Below are positions 36,794 to 44,918 of a stretch of DNA of 64,000 nucleotides, piece by piece. This stretch comes from Stenotrophomonas sp. 169 (GTDB lineage Bacteria > Pseudomonadota > Gammaproteobacteria > Xanthomonadales > Xanthomonadaceae). Position numbers and translations under genes: made by a program. Numbering within the stretch: position 1 is the stretch's first letter; each line of letters starts with the position of its first letter. The stretch spans positions 2,872,501-2,936,500 of the forward strand of contig NZ_CP061204.1 in the NCBI RefSeq assembly GCF_014621775.1. Direction: 5' to 3'. The notes below the pieces were generated by a model. It did no database searches. It was not told the DNA's origin and saw only the letters and a program-made list of their open reading frames with translations.

Positions 36794-37590
36794 GCGCCGC
36801 ACCGATACGCTGTGGCATCGGCGGCTGGGTGTTCCCGGAATGGCGCGGCGGCATGTTCTATCCCGACGGCCTGGTGCAGCGCGAAGAGCTGGCCTTCGCC
36901 AGCCGAGCCCTGCGCTGCATCGAAATCAACGGCACGTTCTACCGCACGCCCAGCCCCGCCCAATGCGCGCAATGGGCGGCGCAGACGCCAGAGGGCTTCC
37001 GTTTCTCAATGAAGGCACCGCGTTACCTGGTGCAGCGGCGGGACCTGTCCGGCGTGGCCGATGCCGCGCAGCCCTTCCTGCAGGCCGCACTCGCCCTGGG
37101 TGACCGGCTGGGCCCGCTGCTGTGGCAGTTCGCCCCCGATCATTCCGCTGACGCCGATGCGCTTGCGGCATTCGTCGCCACGCTCCCCGCCTCGTTGCAG
37201 GGTGTGAAGCTGCAGCACGCCCTGGAAGTGCGCAACCCCGCTGCAGTGGACGCCGCGCTGATCACCGCGGCACGCCGGCACGATATCGCGTTGGTCATCG
37301 AAGACAGCGATGACGTCCCGCTGCACGGTGACCTGACCGCCGACTTCGCCTATGTCCGCATCAAGCGCAGCCAGGCCCGCCTGAAGGCCGGCCTTCCCGC
37401 GCCGGCACAGCAGCGCTGGGTCGCAAGGGCGCAGGCCTGGGCAACTGGACGGCCCGTGGATGACCTTCCGTTGATTGCGGCCGCAGCCGCTCAAGCACCG
37501 CGCGAGGTCTATCTGCTGTGCATCGGCGCGGCGAAGGCACGCAATCCTGCCGCCGCGATGGCCCTGCAACAGCGCTGCGACGCACGCTGA
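36790..37590 (+). CDS. DUF72 (YecE-like) protein
   Basis: 266 residues, starting with a GTG that overlaps the VOC gene. The TIM-barrel-like family motifs are GIGGWVFPEWRGGMFYP, IEINGTFYRTP, FRFSMKAPRY and LGPLLWQFAP. The family is widespread, and its biochemical role is not established. The overlap with the VOC gene suggests joint expression. Confidence 0.9.
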   Translation: MSAAPIRCGIGGWVFPEWRGGMFYPDGLVQREELAFASRALRCIEINGTFYRTPSPAQCAQWAAQTPEGFRFSMKAPRYLVQRRDLSGVADAAQPFLQAALALGDRLGPLLWQFAPDHSADADALAAFVATLPASLQGVKLQHALEVRNPAAVDAALITAARRHDIALVIEDSDDVPLHGDLTADFAYVRIKRSQARLKAGLPAPAQQRWVARAQAWATGRPVDDLPLIAAAAAQAPREVYLLCIGAAKARNPAAAMALQQRCDAR

Positions 37591-37629
37591 CCCATCGCCG
37601 CAGAGCCCTGCTTGCCGCACAATATCGCG

Positions 37630-38577
37630 ATGAGCAGCCCTGACACCCGCAAAGCCCTTTTCCAGATTCATTTCTGTGTACTGCTGTGGGGAATCACGGC
37701 CATCCTCGGCAAGCTGATCACCCTGCCGGCCCTGCCGCTGGTGTGGTGGCGCATGCTGCTGGTGGTGGCGATGCTGGCGCTGCTGCCGCGGGTATGGCGC
37801 GGGCTGCGCACCCTGCCATGGCGGGTCGTGGCAGCCTATTCGGGCATCGGCGCCCTGGTCGCGCTGCACTGGCTGACGTTCTACGGGGCGGTGAAGCTGG
37901 CCAACGCGTCCGTTGCCGCTACCTGCATCGCACTGGCGCCGGTGTTCACCTCCATCATCGAACCCTGGGTGGCCAAACGCCCGTTCCAGGTCCGCGAACT
38001 GGTGTTCGGCATCGCGGTGCTGCCCGGCGTGGCACTGGTGGTCGGCGGCGTGCCGGAGGGCATGCGGGTGGGGGTACTGGTCGGCGCGATGTCGGCGGTA
38101 CTGGTCGCCGTGTTCGGTTCGCTCAACAAGCGCATGGTCAGCCATGCCGACCCGCTTACCGTCACTGCACTGGAGCTGGGTGCGGGCACGCTGACCCTGA
38201 CCCTGCTGGCCCCGCTGATGCCCTACCTGCTGCCTGCCTTGGCCAGCCCGCTGTGGGTAATGCCAGACCTGCATGACGGCCTGTTGCTGCTGCTGCTGGC
38301 GGGTGTCTGCACGCTGTTGCCGTTCGCCCTGGCCCTGGTGGCGCTGCGTCACCTCAGTGCGTACACCGTACAGCTGGTGACCAACCTGGAGCCGGTCTAC
38401 GCGGTGATCCTCGCCGTGGTCCTGCTACGCGAACAACACGAAGTCGCCGGCTGGTTCTACGTCGGCGTCGCGGTGATCATCGGCGCGGTGTTCCTGCATC
38501 CCCTGCTCAACCGTCGCCGCCCCGTCCAGCACCCCGAGATCCTCGGTACCGCAGAAGCCCGCAACATCGCGGACTGA
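37630..38577 (+). CDS. EamA-family permease (DMT superfamily)
   Basis: 315 residues with ten hydrophobic helices arranged as two EamA repeats (WGITAILGKLI in the first, GALVALHWLTFYGAVKLANA, then LRHLSAYTVQLVTNLEPVYA in the second). Such proteins export or import metabolites; the substrate is unknown. The initiation codon chosen gives MSSPDTRKALF. CACAAT stands exactly six bases before it with no ribosome-binding site, a pattern shared with three other genes here. Confidence 0.88.
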   Translation: MSSPDTRKALFQIHFCVLLWGITAILGKLITLPALPLVWWRMLLVVAMLALLPRVWRGLRTLPWRVVAAYSGIGALVALHWLTFYGAVKLANASVAATCIALAPVFTSIIEPWVAKRPFQVRELVFGIAVLPGVALVVGGVPEGMRVGVLVGAMSAVLVAVFGSLNKRMVSHADPLTVTALELGAGTLTLTLLAPLMPYLLPALASPLWVMPDLHDGLLLLLLAGVCTLLPFALALVALRHLSAYTVQLVTNLEPVYAVILAVVLLREQHEVAGWFYVGVAVIIGAVFLHPLLNRRRPVQHPEILGTAEARNIAD

Positions 38578-38579
38578 GG

Positions 38580-38660
38580 AAAAAAGGGGACGGAGGGGAT
38601 TAAGTCGTTTATGACCCCAAAGAGGTCAAAAACGACTTAATCCCCTCCGTCCCCTTTTTT
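38580..38660. repeat. 31-bp perfect palindrome, two-way terminator
   Basis: The arm 38580-38610 (A6 then GGGGACGGAGGGGATTAAG) is the exact complement of 38630-38660. The 19-nt loop contains TGACC/GGTCA, which can extend the pairing. With A6 on one side and T6 on the other it reads as an intrinsic terminator on both strands, serving the convergent EamA and GAF-GGDEF genes. The GC/AT layout differs from the SMAG class. The T run also supplies the first base of the TTA that is the GGDEF stop codon. Confidence 0.92.
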
Positions 38661-39729
38661 ACGGGGCGGTCTCCACCCGGTTGCGGCCGGCGGCCTTGGC
38701 CCGGTACAGGGCGGCGTCGGCACGCTCGACCGTGTGGTCGGTGCTGTCGCCGCTGCGGTGTGCCGCTACGCCGATGCTGACCGTGACGGGGAAGCCCAAT
38801 GGCAGGTCGGCCACTGCCGTGCGCAGGAACTCGCACTGCACTTCGGCCATGCGCAGGTCGGTGTCCGGCAGCAGCACGACGAATTCCTCGCCGCCGTAGC
38901 GGGCTGCCAGGCCTGCCCCGGCGAAGTGGGAACGCAGCAGCGCACCCAGTTCGGACAGCACGCGATCGCCGGTGGCATGCCCCTGGAAATCGTTGATGCG
39001 CTTGAAGTGATCGATGTCGAGCAGGGCCACGCAGGTCTGCCGCGGCTGGCCATCGCGGGTGGTCACCGCCGCGTCCAACGCCAGTGCCATCGCACGCCGG
39101 TTCGGTAGGCCCGTCAAGGCGTCGGTGCGGCTCTGTTCGGCCAGGTCCGCGTTCTGCGCCAGCAGTACGTCGTGGTAGTCGCTGAGCAGTTTCTCGTAAT
39201 CATCCCGCTCCAGCATGTGCTGCTGGATATCCAGCGCGAAGCGACGCAGCTCCATGACCACCATCACCTGGCGTGACAAGGCGGACAGGGCCTCGGCCTT
39301 GTCGGCGTCGAGCCGGTGCGGTTGCGGATCGAACACGCACAGCGTACCCAGCGGCTGGCCATCGTTGCTGACCAGTGGCGCGCCGGCGTAGAACCGTACG
39401 CGAGGATCACCCGTCACGATCGGGTTGTCATGAAAGCGCGCGTCAAGCCGCGCGTCTTCGACCACCATGATTTCCTGCGGCCGCAGGATGGCGTGCCCGC
39501 ACATGGACTCGTCACGCGACAGCTCGGACACCTGGGTGCCCTGGATCGACTTGAACCACTGCCGCTCGGCATCGATGAGCGTCACGGCCGCCATCGACGT
39601 GCCTGCCACCGCACGGGCGACGGTGACCAGGTCTTCGAAGGACTTTTCTTTTTCCGAGTCGAGGATGCGATAGCGTTGCAGCGCATCGAGACGCTGCGCT
39701 TCGTTGGCAGGCTTGGCGGGCTTGATCAT
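38659..39729 (-). CDS. GAF-GGDEF diguanylate cyclase
   Basis: 356 residues. A GAF domain (about 30-165, with FEDLVTVARAVAGTSMAAVT and LGTLCVFDPQP) precedes a GGDEF domain starting DALTGLPNRR. The active-site signature GGEEF lies at residues 279-283 and DIDHFKRIND is intact, so c-di-GMP synthesis controlled by a small molecule or redox signal bound to GAF is expected. The start gives MIKPAKPANEAQRL, where family similarity begins; an ATG 54 bp upstream is possible. The stop codon overlaps the 31-bp palindrome. Confidence 0.92.
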   Translation of the reverse strand: MIKPAKPANEAQRLDALQRYRILDSEKEKSFEDLVTVARAVAGTSMAAVTLIDAERQWFKSIQGTQVSELSRDESMCGHAILRPQEIMVVEDARLDARFHDNPIVTGDPRVRFYAGAPLVSNDGQPLGTLCVFDPQPHRLDADKAEALSALSRQVMVVMELRRFALDIQQHMLERDDYEKLLSDYHDVLLAQNADLAEQSRTDALTGLPNRRAMALALDAAVTTRDGQPRQTCVALLDIDHFKRINDFQGHATGDRVLSELGALLRSHFAGAGLAARYGGEEFVVLLPDTDLRMAEVQCEFLRTAVADLPLGFPVTVSIGVAAHRSGDSTDHTVERADAALYRAKAAGRNRVETAP

Positions 39730-39816
39730 CCAGCGCTCGGGGGATGGGACCGGGATCAAGTCTAGAGGAAAGCAGCAGGCCATGGACCCGCTGCTTCGCG
39801 GCGTGCTTCGCCGCGT

Positions 39817-40539
39817 TTACCAGTCCTGCTGGCCGGGCAGCAGGCCGCGCAGTTCCTGCTCGCTGAGGTTGCGCCACTGGCCGGGCTTGAGCGCACCGAT
39901 CTTGATGTTGTCGATGCGTACGCGCCGCAGCTGCGTGACGCGGAAGCCAAAGTGCGCGGACATCAGCCGGATCTGTCGGTTGAGCCCCTGCTGCAGGGTG
40001 ATGCGGAAACCGAACTTGGCCAGCTTCGAGGTCCGGCAGGGCAACGTGGTCTGGTCATGCAGCCGCACACCGCGGGCCATCCCGCGCAGGAACTCGTCGG
40101 TGACCGGCTTGTTGACGGCCACCAGGTATTCCTTCTGGTGGCCATTCTCGGCGCGCAGGATCTGGTTGACGATGTCACCGTTGCTGGTCATCAGGATCAG
40201 CCCTTCGGAATCCTTGTCCAGGCGCCCGATCGGGAAGATCCGCTGTTCGTGGCCGACGAACTCGACGATGTTGCCCTTTACCGAGCTTTCGGTGGTGCAG
40301 GTGATGCCGACCGGCTTGTTCAGCACGATGTAGACATGGCGACGGCCGCCGGGCTTGCTGGCCTGGCGCACGCGAAGCGGCTGCCCGTCGATGAGGATCT
40401 TGTCCTCTTCGCCAACCACCGCGCCCGTACCGGCAACGTGGCCATTGACAGTAACGCGGCGCTCGCTGAGCAGCCGGTCGGCCTCGCGGCGGGAGCAGAA
40501 GCCGGTTTCGGCGATATGTTTGTTCAGGCGGATGGTCAT
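39817..40539 (-). CDS. rluF: 23S rRNA pseudouridine synthase, RluF-type
   Basis: 240 residues with an N-terminal S4 RNA-binding domain (RLNKHIAETGFCSRREADRL) and a catalytic domain carrying IGRLDKDSEGL, where the Asp attacks uridine. The QGLNRQIRLM motif is typical of the RsuA/RluB/E/F group; the overall pattern suits RluF, which modifies 23S rRNA near position 2604. It lies among c-di-GMP genes without obvious functional link. Confidence 0.88.
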   Translation of the reverse strand: MTIRLNKHIAETGFCSRREADRLLSERRVTVNGHVAGTGAVVGEEDKILIDGQPLRVRQASKPGGRRHVYIVLNKPVGITCTTESSVKGNIVEFVGHEQRIFPIGRLDKDSEGLILMTSNGDIVNQILRAENGHQKEYLVAVNKPVTDEFLRGMARGVRLHDQTTLPCRTSKLAKFGFRITLQQGLNRQIRLMSAHFGFRVTQLRRVRIDNIKIGALKPGQWRNLSEQELRGLLPGQQDW

Positions 40540-40578
40540 GCCCCCATTATCGGGCATTGTGGCCTCCGCGGCATGGAT

Positions 40579-42240
40579 TCAGGCGGCGCTGCCCGCATCC
40601 AGCTGGTCCCCGTCCATCACCCGGTCGCGGCCGGCGCGCTTTGCGCCGTACATCGCATGATCGGCACGGCGCAGCAGCCCTGCCAGATCGTCCTGATCTG
40701 GCCGCCATTGCGCCAGGCCGATGCTCACCGTCACCTGCAATCCCGGTACCTGCAGCGCGGTGCCGGCTTCGCTGATCTTCCGGCGGATCTGCTCCAGGCG
40801 CCCGGCGGCGACCGCGCGGCTGGCGCCGGGTAACAGCAGCAGGAACTCTTCGCCGCCCATGCGGAAGACTTCTTCGCGGCTGCGCACCGAACCGCGCAAC
40901 GCGGCCGCCACCGCGACCAGCACCGCGTCACCGGTTTCATGTCCGTGGTGATCATTGATTTCCTTGAACAGGTCGATGTCGAGGAAGCCGATGACCAGTG
41001 GTGTGCCTTCGTCCGTCGCGCGGGCGATCTGCGCACCCAGCTGGCGCAGCCCGGCACGGCGATTGGGCAGCCCGGTAAGCGAGTCCGTATCGGCCAGCTG
41101 GCGCATCTCGTCACGCTGCTCACGCAGCTTGCCCAGCCGCTGGTTGAGCGCGTAGGCGGCCATCATCAACAACCAGGTCGTGGACAACTGCAGCGATTCC
41201 ACGCGATGCGCCAACAACCACTGGGCGCGCGCGAGATCGGCCACGATCATCAGCAGGAACGGCGCCACGGCAATCAACCCGATGGCTGCCCAGCGCTCGC
41301 CGCGCGACCAGGCCCACACGCCGGCCAGCAACGCGGCCACGCAACCGGTGATGTGCGCCGCCTGCAGGATGTCGGCTGTCCAGCCCAGCATCGTCCAATC
41401 CATCCAGGGCACCAGCAGGGCCACCAGCACCAGTCCACAACTCAGCATGGCCCAGGTGCGCCGCCAGCGTGGCCAGTGGCGGTCGCCCACGTTGAGCCGC
41501 CACAACACCGGCAGCAGGACCGCCTGCGCGCAGGCGGTCAATCCCACCAGCCACCATGCACTGTCCACGTCCACCGGAAACCAGGGCTCTGGATACCCGC
41601 TCAGGCCGCTCAACACCGATTGCCAGACCATGAACACCGCGCAGACGCCGACGTAGATCAGGAACAGGCGATCGCGCGCGCTGAAGAAGCCCATCAATGC
41701 CGACAGTGCCAACGCCAACGCCACCGCCAGGCAGGCAGCGCGTACCAGCAGGCGGGCCGTGTCACGCTGCTGTACCGGACTGGGCGCGCCAAGCCGCAGC
41801 GTGGGTCCCCAGCGTTCCTTCAGGGGCGTCGCCCAGGAAACGACGATGGGCTCGGCGCTGCCCGCAGGCGGGACGATGACGATGCCGATGCCCGCGCGGA
41901 AGCGTGAATCCCGCGTCCGCGCATCCCCCATGTTGCCGCATATCTCCCGCGCCGCGTGGCGGATCATCACCTCGCCGGCGAAGACGTTGAACACATCCAG
42001 CGCCTGCGGTTGACCGGACCAGCCACCGGCCGGGGCGGGAATCTCCAACGTCTGGCGCGGGCCGTGGAGCATCTGCGGCGTGCAACTGCGATGCGGTGTG
42101 GGTTCGTCGGTGGCGCCGCCGAGCAGCAGATAATCGCGCACAGGCTGTGGCGTCGCCGCGGCCTCCAACGGCAGCAGGACAGCGCACAACAGCGCCACGA
42201 TCACCACCCAGCCTTGCCACTGCACTCCTGTGCTCCCCAC
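40579..42240 (-). CDS. Membrane-bound GGDEF protein with 7TM-type sensor
   Basis: 553 residues. An N-terminal hydrophobic signal (WVVIVALLCAVLLPL) and a periplasmic domain to about 170 are followed by seven or so membrane helices (170-385) resembling the 7TMR-DISM arrangement, then a GGDEF domain from DSLTGLPNRR. The active-site signature GGEEF lies at residues 462-466, with DIDLFKEIND intact. It is expected to make c-di-GMP in response to an external signal. The GTG start is uncertain; other GTG codons lie close by. A GATAAT box on the minus strand (around 42295-42300) is a possible -10. Confidence 0.88.
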   Translation of the reverse strand: MGSTGVQWQGWVVIVALLCAVLLPLEAAATPQPVRDYLLLGGATDEPTPHRSCTPQMLHGPRQTLEIPAPAGGWSGQPQALDVFNVFAGEVMIRHAAREICGNMGDARTRDSRFRAGIGIVIVPPAGSAEPIVVSWATPLKERWGPTLRLGAPSPVQQRDTARLLVRAACLAVALALALSALMGFFSARDRLFLIYVGVCAVFMVWQSVLSGLSGYPEPWFPVDVDSAWWLVGLTACAQAVLLPVLWRLNVGDRHWPRWRRTWAMLSCGLVLVALLVPWMDWTMLGWTADILQAAHITGCVAALLAGVWAWSRGERWAAIGLIAVAPFLLMIVADLARAQWLLAHRVESLQLSTTWLLMMAAYALNQRLGKLREQRDEMRQLADTDSLTGLPNRRAGLRQLGAQIARATDEGTPLVIGFLDIDLFKEINDHHGHETGDAVLVAVAAALRGSVRSREEVFRMGGEEFLLLLPGASRAVAAGRLEQIRRKISEAGTALQVPGLQVTVSIGLAQWRPDQDDLAGLLRRADHAMYGAKRAGRDRVMDGDQLDAGSAA

Positions 42241-42337
42241 GCCCCACCCGCCTGCTTGCGTGCGCGCAGACTGCGCGCCGTCCGTGCGGCCAGATTATCG
42301 CAGCCGCACGGTTTTCACGCAGACTGCGACCAATTGC

Positions 42338-44794
42338 CTAGCGCTGCGCCATCCACGTCGGCGTCTGTTGCTGGCGGTGCGGGTGCAGCGCGGTCTGCGT
42401 GATGCGCTCCAACGGCTGTGGGCGCTCGATGGCATAGCCCTGCAGGCTGTGCACGCCCATCTCCACCAGCTGCCTTGCCTGCTCGTCGGTCTCCACCCAT
42501 TCGGCCACCACGTCCAGCTGCAGTTCGCGGCCCAGCGCGGCGATCGCGCGCACCGTCGCGCGACTGATCGGATCGGTCTGCATGTCACGCACGAACGTGC
42601 CATCGATCTTCAGTTGATCGGCGGGCAGATGGCGAAGGTAGCCGAACGAGGACGACCCCGATCCGAAATCATCCAGTGCGATACGGCATCCACGCGCCTT
42701 GACCGCATCGATGAACTCGCGCGCCTGACCGAGGTTGCTGATGACCGCCGTTTCCGTGATTTCGAAGCACAACCGCGGCGCAAGCGAGCGGTTGCGCTCG
42801 AGCAGATCGGTGACGAAGGCCAGGAAGCTGGGCTCGGTGATCGACTGCGCCGACACATTCACATTGCACATGCCCAGCCGCGCCACGTGCGCGGGGCATA
42901 CCTGCAGGTGGCGGAACAGCATCGACAGCACGCACCGGTCCAGCGACATGCCCATGCCATAGCGCTCGACCGCGGCAATGAACTCACCTGGCCCGTGCAG
43001 CACGCCCTGCTCATCGCGCATCCGCACCAGCACCTCGTAATGCAGGTGACCGGGGTCTTCGACATTGGCGATGCGCTGCGCGTACAGCACCATGCGGTTT
43101 TCGGCGATGGCGCGGCTGACGCGCCGCAGCCGATCCGCTTCGCCGCGCCGCTCCTCAAGCGCCATGCGGTCTTCGTTGAAGCAGTGGATGCGGTTGCGTC
43201 CTGCCTGCTTGGCCGCGTAGCAGGCGCTATCGGCAGCCCCCATCAGCCAGTTCACATCCGGCGTATCGGCGCCCATTTCCACCACGCCCACGCTGCAGCT
43301 GATCTTCAGTGTGTCCTCGCCGAACTGCACGCTCGCTTGTCCCAGCGTGCGGATCAACCGGTGCAGAATCTGCTTGGCTGCATCCTGCGTAGCCCCCTGC
43401 AGGAACAGTGCGAACTCGTCCGCGCCCAGCCGCCCTACCCAGTCGCCGTCACGCACGGCGTCCTCCAGGTGCTCCGCGAAGGTGCGCAGCATCTGGTCTC
43501 CTGCCGCGTGGCCCACCGTATCGTTGACCAGCTTGAAATGGTCGAGGTTCAGATAGCACAGCGCGTGGACACCGCCATCGTTGCGCACCTGCTGCACGGC
43601 CTGGTCCAGCAGCCGCTCGATCTCGCGCCGGTTGATCAGGCCCGTCAACACATCATGGCTGGCGTGGTGCTGCACCTCGCGCGCCAGCACATGGTTCTGG
43701 GTGACATCTTCGACGATCGCGAAAATCGAAATGCCCTGCTTGCCGCGTGACACAGCGGTGCCGCTCCAGCGCCCCCACATCAGGCTGCCGTCGGCCCGCA
43801 GGAAGCGCAGTTCACCGGCACGCAGCTGGCGGGGCCAGTCAATGCGCCCCCCGCCATCGAGCACCAGCTCGCCCTCTGCCAGCAGCTCACGCAGGTGCAT
43901 GTGCTGCAGCTGCTCGGGATGACGGCCAAGCAGGTCGGCCAGCGCCTGGTTGACCTCCATGATGCCCCCTTCCCCGTCGATCTTCAGCATGCCCACGCTG
44001 GCCTGGTAGAAAGCCGCACGGAAGCGGCTTTCCTGCTCCATCAGATCGGTGCGCACGCGACGGGCCAACAGCAATGCGACCACGGCGATGGCCACCACCG
44101 ACAGCGCACCCACGGCGAGGGTGATCATCCGCACCAGGGCGGACATGTTCACCAGCGCGAGAGAGAAATGGCGTGCGGTCTCCTGCAGCCCCGCATCGAG
44201 TTCGCTCAGGCGACGGTGATAGTGCACCGCATCCTGCTCACTGACCGTGCCGGACTGGAAACGCTGTTCCAACTGGTCGCCGATGCGCGCAAGCTCCTGC
44301 AACGGCGCATCGGTCTGCCGCCACAACTGGGACGCTTCGCGGAAATAAGCGAAGTCACGGCCATAGCGGTACGACAGGATCAACCGATTGACATCGCCAC
44401 GGGCGTTCCCGCCGCGCAGGAAGGCAGCGCGCGCGGTATCGACGTCCGGCACATCCTGCTCCAACGCCAGGCGCGCCTCCAGGTCCGCCAGCGGCACCGC
44501 CAGCGCGGTGCGCGCCTCGTGCAGGTCGGTGGCCACGCCGCTGTCGAGATAATTATCCAGCGCGGCAACGGTCTGCTGCTGGCTGCGCGACCAGTGGCTC
44601 TGGCCTACGATCCAGGCCGTGGATGCAGCCTGCAGTTCCTGGATCAGCGCGGAGATGCCTACCAGGCCCACGGCCATACCGGTCAGCAAGGCAAAGCGCA
44701 GGGTCAAGCCGCGCGTCCTCGCAAGCTGCCGCATCCTCGCACCGGCCTCGCCCATTCGTGGAGCCCCCCAATCCGTGGTTGATCCTGACTGCAT
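42338..44794 (-). CDS. Membrane PAS-GGDEF-EAL protein
   Basis: 818 residues. Two membrane helices (about 32-52 and 220-245) enclose a helical periplasmic domain; a PAS domain (250-375), a GGDEF domain and an EAL domain follow. The GGDEF signature reads GADEF (457-461), so its second Gly is changed and cyclase activity is doubtful; it may bind GTP as a regulator. The EAL domain keeps EVL (587-589), NVSAQS, FEITETAV, DDFGSGSSSFGYL and EWVE, so it should hydrolyse c-di-GMP. It opposes the neighbouring cyclases. Confidence 0.92.
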   Translation of the reverse strand: MQSGSTTDWGAPRMGEAGARMRQLARTRGLTLRFALLTGMAVGLVGISALIQELQAASTAWIVGQSHWSRSQQQTVAALDNYLDSGVATDLHEARTALAVPLADLEARLALEQDVPDVDTARAAFLRGGNARGDVNRLILSYRYGRDFAYFREASQLWRQTDAPLQELARIGDQLEQRFQSGTVSEQDAVHYHRRLSELDAGLQETARHFSLALVNMSALVRMITLAVGALSVVAIAVVALLLARRVRTDLMEQESRFRAAFYQASVGMLKIDGEGGIMEVNQALADLLGRHPEQLQHMHLRELLAEGELVLDGGGRIDWPRQLRAGELRFLRADGSLMWGRWSGTAVSRGKQGISIFAIVEDVTQNHVLAREVQHHASHDVLTGLINRREIERLLDQAVQQVRNDGGVHALCYLNLDHFKLVNDTVGHAAGDQMLRTFAEHLEDAVRDGDWVGRLGADEFALFLQGATQDAAKQILHRLIRTLGQASVQFGEDTLKISCSVGVVEMGADTPDVNWLMGAADSACYAAKQAGRNRIHCFNEDRMALEERRGEADRLRRVSRAIAENRMVLYAQRIANVEDPGHLHYEVLVRMRDEQGVLHGPGEFIAAVERYGMGMSLDRCVLSMLFRHLQVCPAHVARLGMCNVNVSAQSITEPSFLAFVTDLLERNRSLAPRLCFEITETAVISNLGQAREFIDAVKARGCRIALDDFGSGSSSFGYLRHLPADQLKIDGTFVRDMQTDPISRATVRAIAALGRELQLDVVAEWVETDEQARQLVEMGVHSLQGYAIERPQPLERITQTALHPHRQQQTPTWMAQR

Positions 44795-44863
44795 TCAGCG
44801 CATCATGCACGCTAGCGGCGGCCCTGTCTGCACGGCGCGAAGCCTCCGCGCGCTGTCCCGGGA

Positions 44864-44896
44864 CAAAAAAAAACGCCAACCCGAGGGCTGGCGTTT
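44864..44896 (-). terminator. Intrinsic terminator of the DEAD-box helicase gene
   Basis: On the minus strand AAACGCCAGCC pairs with GGTTGGCGTTT (one G-U pair) around a short loop, followed by T9. Confidence 0.88.
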
Positions 44897-44918
44897 CGAT
44901 GTCATGGCAGGCGTGGGA

